Of a DNA stretch of 64,000 nt, positions 34,360-43,131 are shown piece by piece. Location of the stretch: NCBI GenBank assembly GCA_963723165.1, contig CAVRPP010000002.1, positions 1 to 64,000 of the forward strand. The letters are read 5' to 3'. Under the pieces are notes generated by a model, which saw nothing but the letters and a program-made list of their open reading frames with translations, ran no database searches and was not told the DNA's origin. The translations under genes were made by a program, and so were the position numbers. This stretch comes from UBA4744 sp963723165. Lineage in GTDB: Bacteria > Actinomycetota > Acidimicrobiia > Spongiisociales > UBA4744. The first letter of the stretch is position 1. Each line of letters opens with the position of its first letter.

Positions 34360-34380
34360 CCGCAGCAAAACTCTCTGCGG
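34360..34380 (+). terminator. Short hairpin after the YceH gene
   Basis: CCGCAG (34360-34365) and CTGCGG (34375-34380) form a 6-bp stem with a 9-nt loop directly after the stop codon. Weak terminator candidate. Confidence 0.35.
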
Positions 34381-34443
34381 TGACACCCGCGGGCGGTTGC
34401 AGTCTGCGAGTATGGGGTGGCGTCGACGGAAGGGTCAGGCATC

Positions 34444-35202
34444 ATGAACTCGACGGAGAACGGTCCAGCACGCCAGCGGGAGCTGCGGTTGGGCGCGGCG
34501 TTGGTTGTTCTGACCATGGTGTTGATTTCCTGCGCAGGTGACGAAGCCGTTATCACCACGACGTCGACGACATCTACCTCAACAACGACGACGACCGTTC
34601 CGACCACCACGACAACGACGCTGCCGGGTGAACCGATCGACCTCTTCCCCCAGGACGGCGACGTCCTCGCCGTCGTGGGAATCTCATTCGACAGTGAGCT
34701 CAACGTGCGGGCCGCTCCGGGAACCGACCAGGATGTCGTTACCCGGCTGGGCCCTCTCACCGACGATGTGGTGGCGACCGGGCAGGAACGCCAGCTGTCC
34801 GATTCGATCTGGTACGAGATCACGGCCGATGGTGTGACCGGATGGGCCAGCAGCGCCTACCTGGCCTGGATCGGGGAGACCAGCGACGTGACCGCCGCCG
34901 TCATCGAGGAGCTCGGGGAAACCCCAACCGCCGAGACGATGCTCGACCTCGGTTTGACCGTTGCCCTTTCTCAGTCGGTGGAAGAACCTGAATCGAGGAT
35001 CCGGGTGGCGAAATCACCCTCTGTCACCGACCTGGGTGAAGTCACCTACGACGTCATCGGGCTGGGCGACGACGCAGTCTTTGGGCTGCGGTTGAAGATC
35101 TTCGGCACGCCAGACGCCGGTGGCGACAGCTTCACGCTCAAGACGGTCGAAAGCACTGCCCTGTGCGCCCGTGGGATCACCGCCGAAGGACTCTGCCCGT
35201 GA
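34444..35202 (+). CDS. Lipoprotein with bacterial SH3 domain
   Basis: 252-aa exported protein. A signal peptide with lipobox LISC (Cys about residue 27) is followed by a Thr-rich linker (many ACG/ACC codons) and then an SH3-like domain around SELNVRAAPGTDQDVVTRL and WYEITADGVTGWASSAYLA (about residues 80-140). SH3b domains bind cell-wall peptides or act as adaptors. The C-terminal 110 aa are not recognised. ATG 34444 was preferred to 34417 as it leaves a compact signal. It overlaps the next gene at TGATG. Confidence 0.85.
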   Translation: MNSTENGPARQRELRLGAALVVLTMVLISCAGDEAVITTTSTTSTSTTTTTVPTTTTTTLPGEPIDLFPQDGDVLAVVGISFDSELNVRAAPGTDQDVVTRLGPLTDDVVATGQERQLSDSIWYEITADGVTGWASSAYLAWIGETSDVTAAVIEELGETPTAETMLDLGLTVALSQSVEEPESRIRVAKSPSVTDLGEVTYDVIGLGDDAVFGLRLKIFGTPDAGGDSFTLKTVESTALCARGITAEGLCP

Positions 35203-36047
35203 TGAACAAAGATCCCGGCTGGTACGCAGATCCGTACCGCCGCCACCAGGTCCGCTATTGGGACGGCTCGTCGTGGACGGAACACGTCGGCGACGACGGC
35301 AACCAGGGGGCCGATCCGGTGGATGCCATGGACAAGTTGGATTCAGCGATGGTGGTCGATGAAGCCGGCGACCCGGCCAAGATCCGGGACCAGGTGACCG
35401 GTGAAGGTTGGAGCGGCGCCAGAGTGGGTGCGACGGGGGCCGGGGGCGGCACCCTCTTCACCGAACCTGTCCTGGTGGTCAACCAGAAGGCCAAGATCAT
35501 CGAGTTGTCCAACCAATACGGAGTGTTCGATCAGAACGGCAACCAACTGGGATCTGTGAACCAGGTGGGTCAGTCGACCCTCAAGAAGGCACTCCGGTTG
35601 CTCACCTCGGTTGACCAGTTCCTCACCCACCGCCTGGAAATCACCGACCCGTCCGGCACCGTGGTTCTACGTCTGACCAGACCGGCGAAGATCCTCAAAT
35701 CATCTGTGGTGGTTGAAGACGGCAACGGGACCGAAATCGGTCGAGTCGTGCAGAAGAACATGATCGGCAAGATCAACTTCGGGCTCGAATCCGGCGGTCA
35801 GCAACTCGGCGCCATCAAGGCAGAGAACTGGCGGGCGTGGAATTTCCGCATCGAGGACGTCACCGGCACCGAGGTAGCCAGGATCACCAAGACCTGGGAA
35901 GGTCTGGCCAAGACCATGTTCACCACCGCCGACAATTACGTGTTGCAGATCCAACGGCGACTTCCACAACCGCTCCTGTCGCTGGTGGTGGCCTCGGCGT
36001 TATCGATCGACACGGCCCTCAAGCAGGACGATCGCGGCTTCGGCTAG
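35202..36047 (+). CDS. DUF2510 plus phospholipid-scramblase/LURP-like protein
   Basis: 281-aa protein. Residues about 3-25 (DPGWYADPYRRHQVRYWDG, then WTEH) are a DUF2510 WW-like motif, frequent in actinobacterial surface-related proteins. Residues about 85-275 resemble the scramblase/LURP-one beta-barrel fold (LVVNQKAKIIELSNQYGVFD, LEITDPSGTVVLRL, IEDVTGTEVARITKTWEG). Function unknown. The start ATG overlaps the SH3 lipoprotein stop codon, so the two are translationally coupled. Confidence 0.82.
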   Translation: MNKDPGWYADPYRRHQVRYWDGSSWTEHVGDDGNQGADPVDAMDKLDSAMVVDEAGDPAKIRDQVTGEGWSGARVGATGAGGGTLFTEPVLVVNQKAKIIELSNQYGVFDQNGNQLGSVNQVGQSTLKKALRLLTSVDQFLTHRLEITDPSGTVVLRLTRPAKILKSSVVVEDGNGTEIGRVVQKNMIGKINFGLESGGQQLGAIKAENWRAWNFRIEDVTGTEVARITKTWEGLAKTMFTTADNYVLQIQRRLPQPLLSLVVASALSIDTALKQDDRGFG

Positions 36048-36096
36048 GTGCCCGTCACTCCCTCAACCACGGCCGCCGATCAGCCGATGAATAGGC

Positions 36097-36444
36097 ATGA
36101 AACACCGCTGCTTGGCGCTGATGTTGATCGTCTCGATGGCTGCGGCCGGTTGTTCGGCCACCACTTCGACACCGACAACCGTCGGCGTCGATGACGCACC
36201 CCAGGTCATCAAGAACACGTTCCTGGTCGTGGCGCGGCAGGCCGCCACCTTGGCCGGGTACGACGCGACGAGCGACCAGTTCCTGGATTTCGCCCGTGAA
36301 CTATGCGGTGCCGGTCTGGAGAGCCAGCAGGACCTGGAAGAATTCGTCGAAGATTGGGCCGGTCCGACTGCCAACGAGGCCGTCATGCAGGTGTGGTCGA
36401 CATCCGCCGGTGCCGCTACCAGTTCGTTCTGTCCCTTTCCGTAA
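36097..36444 (+). CDS. Small lipoprotein (115 aa)
   Basis: Signal peptide MKHRCLALMLIVSMAAAGC with lipobox AAGC (Cys about residue 19), a Thr/Ser spacer and a helical domain with two further Cys (ELCGAG and the C-terminal FCPFP) that could form a disulfide. No family recognised. It is 49 nt downstream of the scramblase-like gene and converges with nrdJ. Confidence 0.7.
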   Translation: MKHRCLALMLIVSMAAAGCSATTSTPTTVGVDDAPQVIKNTFLVVARQAATLAGYDATSDQFLDFARELCGAGLESQQDLEEFVEDWAGPTANEAVMQVWSTSAGAATSSFCPFP

Positions 36445-36471
36445 ACACGAGAAAAACCGAATGCCTACCGC

Positions 36472-39400
36472 TCAGCTACACCCGGTCGTGCCCCCGCAGT
36501 TCAAGCACTTGTAACAACTGCCGGAACGGATGGTGATGTGGCCGCAGGTCTCGCACAGCGGGGCGTCGCCCATCATGGCGGCCAGGGCCGACTGCGCCGA
36601 AGCTGTACCGGCATCGGCAGCCGTGACCGCCACCGCGGTCCGGGCGGGCTGCGGTGTCCGGCTTCCGTTTGATCCGATGGGCGACGGTGCCCTGTCGACA
36701 AACTCGGCTGCCGCCACCTGGACGTCGATGTCCTTTTCCATCGCCGCATCGGTCAAGTCCAGCTGGACGCCGGCTTCGACGGCCAGACCTTTGGCAGGCT
36801 CCGGCAACTCCATATCCCGGACGGGTGGCACCTGGGCCAGTTCGTCACGCTCGAGGTATTCGACCCCCAGCGCCCTGAAGACGTAGTCGACGATCGAATT
36901 GGCCATCTTGATATTGGGATGGCCCTCCACCATGCCGCGCGGCTCGAACGTCTGGAACGTGAACGTATCGACGAATTCCTCCAGTGGGACCCCGTACTGG
37001 AGGCCCTTCGACACGGCGATCGCAAAGCACGAGAGGATGCCCCGCAGCGTGGCTCCCTCCTTGGCCAGATCGATGAAGACCTCGCCGAGGGTCCCGTCCT
37101 CGTACTCGCCCGTGCGCAGAAACACCTTGTGGCCGCCGATCCGGGCTTCCTGCGTGAATCCGGCGCGCCTGGCCGGCAACAGGAAACGAGGAGGCTGCAT
37201 GCCGCGGTCGTACGCCTCGGTCGGTGAAACACCCGCCGGGATCCGGCCCCAGGCGAAGGCCTTCTCCTCGATCAAAGCGGCATTGATCTCCTGGGCCTCT
37301 TCCTGGTCGTCGCCCTCGTCGGAGGTAGACGACAACGGCTGGGACGCCTTCGAACCATCCCGGTAAAGGGCCATGGCCTTCAGACCGAGATCGGCCGACA
37401 GCATGTAGGCGCCTTCGATGGCCTCCGTAGTGACCTCATGAGGCATGTTGATGGTTTTCGAGATGGCTCCCGAGATGAAGGGCTGGGCGGCCGCCATCAT
37501 CTTGATGTGTCCGTTGTGGTGGATGAACCGCCTGCCGTTCTTGCCGTTCTTGTTGGCCGTATCGAACACCGGCAGGTGCTCCTCGGCCAGCCAGGGAGCA
37601 CCCTCGATGGTCTGGCGTCCGCAGATGACGTCGTTGGCTTCCATGACCTGGTTGCGGGAGAAACCCAGAGAGGCGAGCAGGTCAAACCCGGGAGCCAGGA
37701 AACGATCGGCCGGAATCCCGATCGCTTCCATAGTCTCTTCCCCGAGCACATACGCGTTGAAGGCATGGCGGAGGTCGAACACGCTGGGAAGCGTCGCTTC
37801 GATCTTGTCGATCGCATCGTCGGGCAGTCCGTGCTCAGATAGGCTCGCCCTGTTGATGTGGGGAGTGCCGTCAAGCGTCATGGTTCCGACGACGTAACGG
37901 ACGATTTCGTCGATCTGCTCGGGCGAATACCCCAACCGTTGCAGGGCCGAGGCTATCGACTGGTTGGCGATCTTGAAGTAACCGCCGCCCGCCAGCTTCT
38001 TGAACTTCACGAGAGCGAAATCGGGTTCAACCCCGGTCGTGTCGCAATCCATGAGCAGTCCGATGGTTCCCGTCGGAGCGAGCACTGTGGCCTGGGCGTT
38101 GCGGAACCCGCTGGTCTCGCCGGCCTCCAGGGCTGCGTCCCAGGCGTGCCGGGCTGCCTCCACGAGGGGGCCGGGCGCCTTGTCGGGATCGATGGACATC
38201 ACGAAGTGGCTGGTGCCTTCGTATTCCTCGACCGGGGCGTCGTATGCCGCTCGCCGGTGGTTGCGGATGACCCGCAGCATGTGATCCCGGTTCTCCCAGA
38301 AACGAGGGAACGGGCCGATGGCCGCCGCCATCTCAGCCGACGTTGCATAGGCACGTCCCGTCAGGATGGCAGTGAGCGCTCCGGCGATCGCACGTCCTTC
38401 GTCAGAATCGTAGGGAATACCGGATCTCATGAGCAGCGAGCCGATGTTGGCGTAGCCGAGACCCAGCGTCCGGTAGTCATAGGAACCGCGAGCGATTCCT
38501 TTTGAGGGGAACTGGGCCATGGTGACCGAGATCTCCAGGACCATGGTCCAGATCCGGATGGCGTGCTCGTAGGCTTCGATGTCGAAGGCACCGGTGTCGT
38601 CGTCGTAGAACTTGACCAGATTGAGGCTGGCCAGGTTGCAGGCCGTGTCGTCGAGGAACATGTACTCCGCGCACGGGTTCGATGCCCGGATCCGCCCACC
38701 CTCCGGACAGGTGTGCCACTCATTGATCGTGGTGTCGAACTGCATGCCCGGATCGGCGCATGCCCAGGCGGCGTCGGCGATTGTCCGCCAGATATGGCGG
38801 GCCTTCACCGAACGGCGGACGGCTCCGGTCGATCGCTCGATGAGGTCCCAGTCGCCGTCTTCGATGACTTTCTGTAAGAACTGCTGGGTGACTCTGACCG
38901 AGTTGTTCGAGTTTTGGCCGGAAACGGTCTGGTAGGCCTCGCCGTTGAAGTCGGCGGGGAATCCGTTGGCTATGAGGATTTTGGCCTTTTCCTCTTCGAT
39001 CTTCTTCCAGTTGATGAATTCTTCGATGTCCGGGTGGTCGACGTCGAGGATGACCATCTTGGCGGCGCGCCGGGTGGTGCCACCCGACTTGATGGCTCCG
39101 GCCGCCCGGTCGCCGATCTTGAGGAACGACATGACGCCCGAGGACCGTCCGCCTCCCGAGAGTGGTTCTCCCTCGGCCCGGATCGTCGAGAAGTTGGTTC
39201 CGGTGCCGGATCCGAACTTGAAAAGGCGAGCTTCCTTGGTCCAGAGGTCCATGATGCCGCCTTCGTTGACCAGGTCGTCGCCAACGGCCTGGATGAAGCA
39301 GGCGTGCGGCGCAGGGCGGCTGTACGAATCGGGTCCCGGGATCAACTCTTCTGTCTCAGGGTCGACATACCAGAAACCCTGTGGGGGGCCGGTCAAACCG

Positions 39401-39870
39401 TAAGCGTGATTGAGCCCGGTATTGAACCACTGAGGGCTGTTGGGGGCCGCCATCTGGTTGGCCAGCATGTACCGAAGTTCATCCTCGAAAGCCTGAGCGT
39501 CTTCCGCAGTGGCGAAATAGCCGTTCTGCTCTCCCCACCATCGCCACGTTCCGGTCAGCCGATCGAACACTTGACGGGCAGAGCGTTCCGGACCGAGCAC
39601 CGGGTCCCCGTTGTCGTCGAAGAGCGGGTGGCCTTCGTTGTCGACCTGAGGTATTCCGGCCTTGCGGAAATACTTCGAAACCATGATGTCGGTGGCCACT
39701 TGCGACCACGCCGACGGTATTTCCGCGTCCTTCATCTCGAACACCACTGAGCCGTCGGGGTTGGCGATTTTGGAATCGCGCTGGGTCCACTCGATCGACG
39801 CGTACGGGTCTTCTCCTGCCCTGGTGAAGCGTCGGCCGATGGTCAGGCCCTTGATCCCTGTCTCGAACAT
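36472..39870 (-). CDS. nrdJ: Vitamin B12-dependent ribonucleotide reductase (class II)
   Basis: 1132-aa adenosylcobalamin-dependent reductase that makes deoxynucleotides independently of oxygen. It has the catalytic NxCxE segment NPCAEY within SNPCAEYMFLDDTACNLASL, the barrel segments LGLGYANIGSLLMRSG and the effector region near the N-terminus, plus the C-terminal zinc-ribbon tail CETCGHITIRSGSC...CLNCGG of the long NrdJ type. ATG 39870 is preceded by GGAGGG and begins MFETGIKGLTIGRRF, as in relatives; the longer frame to 39978 covers regulatory DNA. Upstream lie two NrdR-box-like sites. No other ribonucleotide reductase is in the window. Confidence 0.95.
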   Translation of the reverse strand: MFETGIKGLTIGRRFTRAGEDPYASIEWTQRDSKIANPDGSVVFEMKDAEIPSAWSQVATDIMVSKYFRKAGIPQVDNEGHPLFDDNGDPVLGPERSARQVFDRLTGTWRWWGEQNGYFATAEDAQAFEDELRYMLANQMAAPNSPQWFNTGLNHAYGLTGPPQGFWYVDPETEELIPGPDSYSRPAPHACFIQAVGDDLVNEGGIMDLWTKEARLFKFGSGTGTNFSTIRAEGEPLSGGGRSSGVMSFLKIGDRAAGAIKSGGTTRRAAKMVILDVDHPDIEEFINWKKIEEEKAKILIANGFPADFNGEAYQTVSGQNSNNSVRVTQQFLQKVIEDGDWDLIERSTGAVRRSVKARHIWRTIADAAWACADPGMQFDTTINEWHTCPEGGRIRASNPCAEYMFLDDTACNLASLNLVKFYDDDTGAFDIEAYEHAIRIWTMVLEISVTMAQFPSKGIARGSYDYRTLGLGYANIGSLLMRSGIPYDSDEGRAIAGALTAILTGRAYATSAEMAAAIGPFPRFWENRDHMLRVIRNHRRAAYDAPVEEYEGTSHFVMSIDPDKAPGPLVEAARHAWDAALEAGETSGFRNAQATVLAPTGTIGLLMDCDTTGVEPDFALVKFKKLAGGGYFKIANQSIASALQRLGYSPEQIDEIVRYVVGTMTLDGTPHINRASLSEHGLPDDAIDKIEATLPSVFDLRHAFNAYVLGEETMEAIGIPADRFLAPGFDLLASLGFSRNQVMEANDVICGRQTIEGAPWLAEEHLPVFDTANKNGKNGRRFIHHNGHIKMMAAAQPFISGAISKTINMPHEVTTEAIEGAYMLSADLGLKAMALYRDGSKASQPLSSTSDEGDDQEEAQEINAALIEEKAFAWGRIPAGVSPTEAYDRGMQPPRFLLPARRAGFTQEARIGGHKVFLRTGEYEDGTLGEVFIDLAKEGATLRGILSCFAIAVSKGLQYGVPLEEFVDTFTFQTFEPRGMVEGHPNIKMANSIVDYVFRALGVEYLERDELAQVPPVRDMELPEPAKGLAVEAGVQLDLTDAAMEKDIDVQVAAAEFVDRAPSPIGSNGSRTPQPARTAVAVTAADAGTASAQSALAAMMGDAPLCETCGHITIRSGSCYKCLNCGGTTGCS

Positions 39871-39937
39871 GTTGTATCCCTCCACAATCCGGGCACACTC
39901 CACCCAGCCCGGTGCCTGCCAGAAGCTGTCATCAATA

Positions 39938-39953
39938 CCACTAGATGTTGTGG
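39938..39953 (-). promoter_or_regulatory. NrdR-box-like site, proximal
   Basis: On the coding strand CCACAACATCTAGTGG. It matches the NrdR consensus (acaCwAtATaTwgtgt) at the central C-w-A, AT, T and the right arm w-GTG. It lies 67 nt upstream of the nrdJ start and exactly 16 nt from a second copy (32 bp centre to centre). Confidence 0.65.
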
Positions 39954-39969
39954 TCGAGGGGGAAGCAGT

Positions 39970-39985
39970 CCACGACATCTGGTGT
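39970..39985 (-). promoter_or_regulatory. NrdR-box-like site, distal
   Basis: On the coding strand ACACCAGATGTCGTGG, with ACAC, A, AT, T and GTG at NrdR consensus positions. Together with the proximal copy it gives the tandem pair spaced three helical turns that is usual for NrdR control, and it sits just downstream of the candidate -10. Confidence 0.65.
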
Positions 39986-39996
39986 GTAGCCTGGAC

Positions 39997-40026
39997 ACCA
40001 TAATCACCCGGACGTAATTACGTCAA
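39997..40026 (-). promoter_or_regulatory. Candidate nrdJ promoter
   Basis: On the minus strand TTGACG (40021-40026), 18-nt spacer, TATGGT (39997-40002). The NrdR-like boxes follow at the expected transcript start, which fits repression. Confidence 0.5.
40011..40024. promoter_or_regulatory. Perfect 14-bp palindrome GACGTAATTACGTC
   Basis: A self-complementary site with no spacer that overlaps the candidate -35 of nrdJ, in the 316-nt stretch between nrdJ and the methyltransferase gene. The placement suggests a second, non-NrdR regulator. The rest of that stretch (40027-40186) shows nothing I can name; I looked for a cobalamin riboswitch and did not find one. Confidence 0.45.
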
Positions 40027-40186
40027 TGGTATTCGGTGACCATTTTTCGCGAAATGCGTCGCGAACCGGGGAAGTAGACAGCACAACACTAGGCGGCCGA
40101 GCTGAAGCGCGAAAACCGGATTCAGCCAAGATTGCTGATTGCTGGTTGCGTAGTCTGGTAAATGAAACCAACCGGAGCAGCCGAAA

Positions 40187-40924
40187 GTGACCGACTTCCC
40201 TCGCCTCTATGGAGATCTCGCTGAGTGGTTTCCCTTGCTGACGGCCCCTGCGGACTACGCCGAAGAGGCAGAGGTCTACCGGGCGTTGCTGACTGCGGTC
40301 GCGCAGTTCCCCGTTGCCAGTGTTCTGGAACTGGGGAGTGGGGGCGGAAGCAATGCGTCGCACCTCAAGAAACATTTTCAGCTGACCCTGGTAGACAAGT
40401 CACCGGGGATGCTCAAGGTGAGCCGCCACCTCAACCCCGAATGTGAGCACCATCTGGCCGATATGCGCACCGTTCGGCTCGGGAAGCAGTTCGATGCCGT
40501 CTTCATCCACGACGCCATTTGCTACATGGTGACCGAAGAGGACCTGCGGGCCGCGGTGCGGACTGCGTTCGAACACTGCCGGCCGGGCGGTGCCGCTCTG
40601 TTCGTTCCCGATCACCTGAAAGAAACATTCGAGCCCGGAACCAGCCACGGCGGCCATGATGAAGACGGCCGGGGGATGCGTTACTTGGAGTGGACCCGTG
40701 ACCCCGACCCCGATGACATGACCTATATCACCGACTTCGCCTACCTCCTTCGGGACGACGCCGCAGGCACGTCCGTGCTCTACGACCGCCACCTGTGCGG
40801 GCTTTTCTCGCGAGACCAATGGATGCGCATTCTCCAGGAAGTCGGGTTCGAAGCCCGGTATGAGGAAGCGACCCTTTCCGGGGGCGAGACACTGACGATG
40901 ATGATCGGGGTCTACGCGGTCTGA
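40187..40924 (+). CDS. Class I SAM-dependent methyltransferase
   Basis: 245-aa Rossmann methyltransferase. Motif I VLELGSGGGSNASHLKK, acidic residue in LTLVDKSPGML, motif II LADMRTVRLGKQFDAVFIHDAI and motif III HCRPGGAALFVPDH are clear. The substrate is unknown; the aromatic and acidic C-terminal half is typical of small-molecule methyltransferases. Start GTG 40187. It converges with the epimerase gene, which ends 21 nt away. Confidence 0.9.
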   Translation: MTDFPRLYGDLAEWFPLLTAPADYAEEAEVYRALLTAVAQFPVASVLELGSGGGSNASHLKKHFQLTLVDKSPGMLKVSRHLNPECEHHLADMRTVRLGKQFDAVFIHDAICYMVTEEDLRAAVRTAFEHCRPGGAALFVPDHLKETFEPGTSHGGHDEDGRGMRYLEWTRDPDPDDMTYITDFAYLLRDDAAGTSVLYDRHLCGLFSRDQWMRILQEVGFEARYEEATLSGGETLTMMIGVYAV

Positions 40925-40945
40925 TCCGGGAGAATCCCGGATCTG

Positions 40946-41977
40946 TCAGATCCCGAGCGTGAGGTCGGGCAGTGCGGCATCTTCCGCTTCGTAGTCAAAG
41001 CGGTGTGGCGGCAACTCGTCCGGGAGGTTGGCCAGCTCCCACTCAACCGTTCGCCTGATTGCCTCTTCCGGTCCGACCGGCTCCCGGTAGCCCAGCTCAT
41101 CTCTGATCCGGGCGGTATCCACGACCAGATCTTGAGCGAAGTCCAGATCCTCGTCACGGAGATGACCGGGGATATCCTCCGTCGGCAGGGTGACGACCTC
41201 CCCCGACCATCCAAAGGCATCTCCGACGGCTCGGACCCATTCGGCCTCGGTCGAAGCAGTCGGTTCGGCAACGTTGTAGACGCCCCGAACTGCTCGATCA
41301 TCCACAACGGCCCGGCTGATCGCCTCCGCGGCATTGTCTACGAAGGTTCGGCTCCACCGCCACTGCGCTCCTTGCCCGTCGAGGAGGATCCACCGACGTC
41401 CGTCGACCATCCGTTTGAGATAGGGGAATGGCCGGTGCTGGTAATCGTCCGGTCCGTATACCGCCGGCAACCGCAGGATGGTTCCGGGCAGGTCTGGTTC
41501 GCCAAGATAGGTCTGTTCAACAGGAATCTTGTCGTAATTGTGCATCCGGCTGTCGGAGGGGAAGAGATCCCGATAGGGGTACAACCGATCGCGGAGCGGG
41601 GCATCTTCTGTCATCGGTTGGGGGACCGGCGTCGTTTGAGTCCGTTTCCGCAGGATGTCGTAGGCGAGATACACATCCTGGCTGGAAATCGCCACCAAAC
41701 GACCGGCCAGGCCGGTGAACGCCAGCATCGTGTCAACGGCATCGGCGCGGGTGAGAGCGACCATGTCAAGGACCACGTCGGGAGCGAAGCGCTCGAACTC
41801 GTCCGCAAAAGAGAGGAGTTCCCGCCGGTCGCCATGCAGGTGCTGCACATGCGGCAATCCCGGTGGTTCGGTGGTGCCTCGATGGAAAACCGCTACGTCG
41901 CAATCGGCTTCGACGAGCGCCCGGATCGTGTGCAAACCGATGAACCTCGTCCCCCCGATCACCAGCACGCGCCGCAT
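40946..41977 (-). CDS. NAD-dependent epimerase/dehydratase family protein
   Basis: 343-aa extended SDR. The N-terminal cofactor motif is VLVIGGTRFIGLHTIRAL (GGTRFIG form), then AVFHRGTTEPP, LVAISSQDVYLAYD in place of the active-site Ser strand, and a Tyr-region around KIPVEQTYLGEPDLP in which the canonical YxxxK is not obvious. This resembles the atypical SDRs (CSP41/isoflavone-reductase-like) used as RNA-binding or reductase proteins. Role unknown. Divergent from tdh, 79 nt apart. Confidence 0.85.
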   Translation of the reverse strand: MRRVLVIGGTRFIGLHTIRALVEADCDVAVFHRGTTEPPGLPHVQHLHGDRRELLSFADEFERFAPDVVLDMVALTRADAVDTMLAFTGLAGRLVAISSQDVYLAYDILRKRTQTTPVPQPMTEDAPLRDRLYPYRDLFPSDSRMHNYDKIPVEQTYLGEPDLPGTILRLPAVYGPDDYQHRPFPYLKRMVDGRRWILLDGQGAQWRWSRTFVDNAAEAISRAVVDDRAVRGVYNVAEPTASTEAEWVRAVGDAFGWSGEVVTLPTEDIPGHLRDEDLDFAQDLVVDTARIRDELGYREPVGPEEAIRRTVEWELANLPDELPPHRFDYEAEDAALPDLTLGI

Positions 41978-42056
41978 CAGGTCAGTCTACGGAGGAATTC
42001 CCGGGGGGTCGGCCGACCGTCCCCGATCGTTGCCCTCACCGCTAGCCTGAGCAGCC

Positions 42057-43115
42057 ATGCGAGCGATAGTGAAGAACTCTCCGGGTTTTGGCTTCGAGAT
42101 GGTCGATCTGCCCCGCCCGGAAGTGGGCGACGAGGATGTGCTGATCCAGGTGAAGGCCACCTCGATCTGCGGCACCGATCTTCACATCTACGAGTGGAAC
42201 CCGTGGGCCCAGGACCATGTGCCGCTGCCACTGACGGTCGGACACGAATTATGTGGAGTCGTCGTCGAAAAGGGAGCGAACGCCGACGGGCCGGACATCG
42301 GCCAGTTGGTGTCGGTCGAGTCACACGTCATCTGCAACCGGTGCAGCTTCTGCCGGACGGGCAAGGGCCATTTGTGCGAAAACACTCAGATCCTGGGCGT
42401 GCACCGGGACGGCGCCTACGCCGAATACGTGGCCGTTCCGGCGATCAACGCCTGGGCCGATCCTCCCGAGATGCCGTACTCAATCGCATCGCTGCAGGAG
42501 AACTTTGGTAATGCGGTCCATACAGCCTCCGTTCCTTTGGTGGCCGGCCGCAAGGTGCTGGTCACCGGCTGCGGGCCGGTCGGGGTGATGGCGATTGCCG
42601 CAGCCCGGGCGCTCGGAGCCCGGTCGGTGTACGCAACCGACGTCAGCGACTACCGGCTCTCCATGGCGTGGACGATGGGCGCGGATCTGACCATCAACCC
42701 GAAAAAGCAGGACGTATTCTCGGCGGTCATGGACGCCACCGAAGGCGAAGGCGTTGACGTGCTGCTGGAGATGTCGGGGGCGCCGAGCGCCATCGACGAA
42801 GGGTTCCGGGCGCTCAAACCCGGCGGGGAGGCTGCGCTGCTCGGTCTCACCTCGGCCGATCTGAGCTTCAACCTCGACGACCACATCATTTTCAAGGGAG
42901 CCAGCGTCCACGGGATCGTCGGCCGCAAGTTGTGGGACACCTGGTACAAGATGCGCGGGTTGCTTCGCTCCGGGGCGATCGATCTTGCCCCTTTGGTTAC
43001 GCACCGTTTCGCTCTCGACGATTATGAGAAGGCGTTCGAGCTGATGGCAACCGGGGAGTGCGGCAAGGTGGTCATGTTCCCCGATCCGGCTGATGCAGAC
43101 GGGCCCCTCAGCTGA
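42057..43115 (+). CDS. tdh: L-threonine 3-dehydrogenase
   Basis: 352-aa zinc-dependent dehydrogenase converting L-threonine to 2-amino-3-ketobutyrate. Catalytic zinc residues in SICGTDLHIYEW and GHELCGVVVEKG, the structural zinc Cys set in CNRCSFCRTGKGHLCEN, and the NAD motif GCGPVGVMAIAAARALGA are present, and DLHIYEWNPWAQ is characteristic of Tdh. The next gene is kbl, so both steps of threonine breakdown to glycine and acetyl-CoA are encoded together. Confidence 0.96.
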   Translation: MRAIVKNSPGFGFEMVDLPRPEVGDEDVLIQVKATSICGTDLHIYEWNPWAQDHVPLPLTVGHELCGVVVEKGANADGPDIGQLVSVESHVICNRCSFCRTGKGHLCENTQILGVHRDGAYAEYVAVPAINAWADPPEMPYSIASLQENFGNAVHTASVPLVAGRKVLVTGCGPVGVMAIAAARALGARSVYATDVSDYRLSMAWTMGADLTINPKKQDVFSAVMDATEGEGVDVLLEMSGAPSAIDEGFRALKPGGEAALLGLTSADLSFNLDDHIIFKGASVHGIVGRKLWDTWYKMRGLLRSGAIDLAPLVTHRFALDDYEKAFELMATGECGKVVMFPDPADADGPLS

Positions 43116-43131
43116 CGGGGAGGAGTTGAAC

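Noticed and set aside
39871..40186. Cobalamin riboswitch upstream of the B12-dependent reductase
   Set aside because: No B12-box-like conserved core could be found by eye; palindromes and NrdR-like boxes explain the visible structure better.
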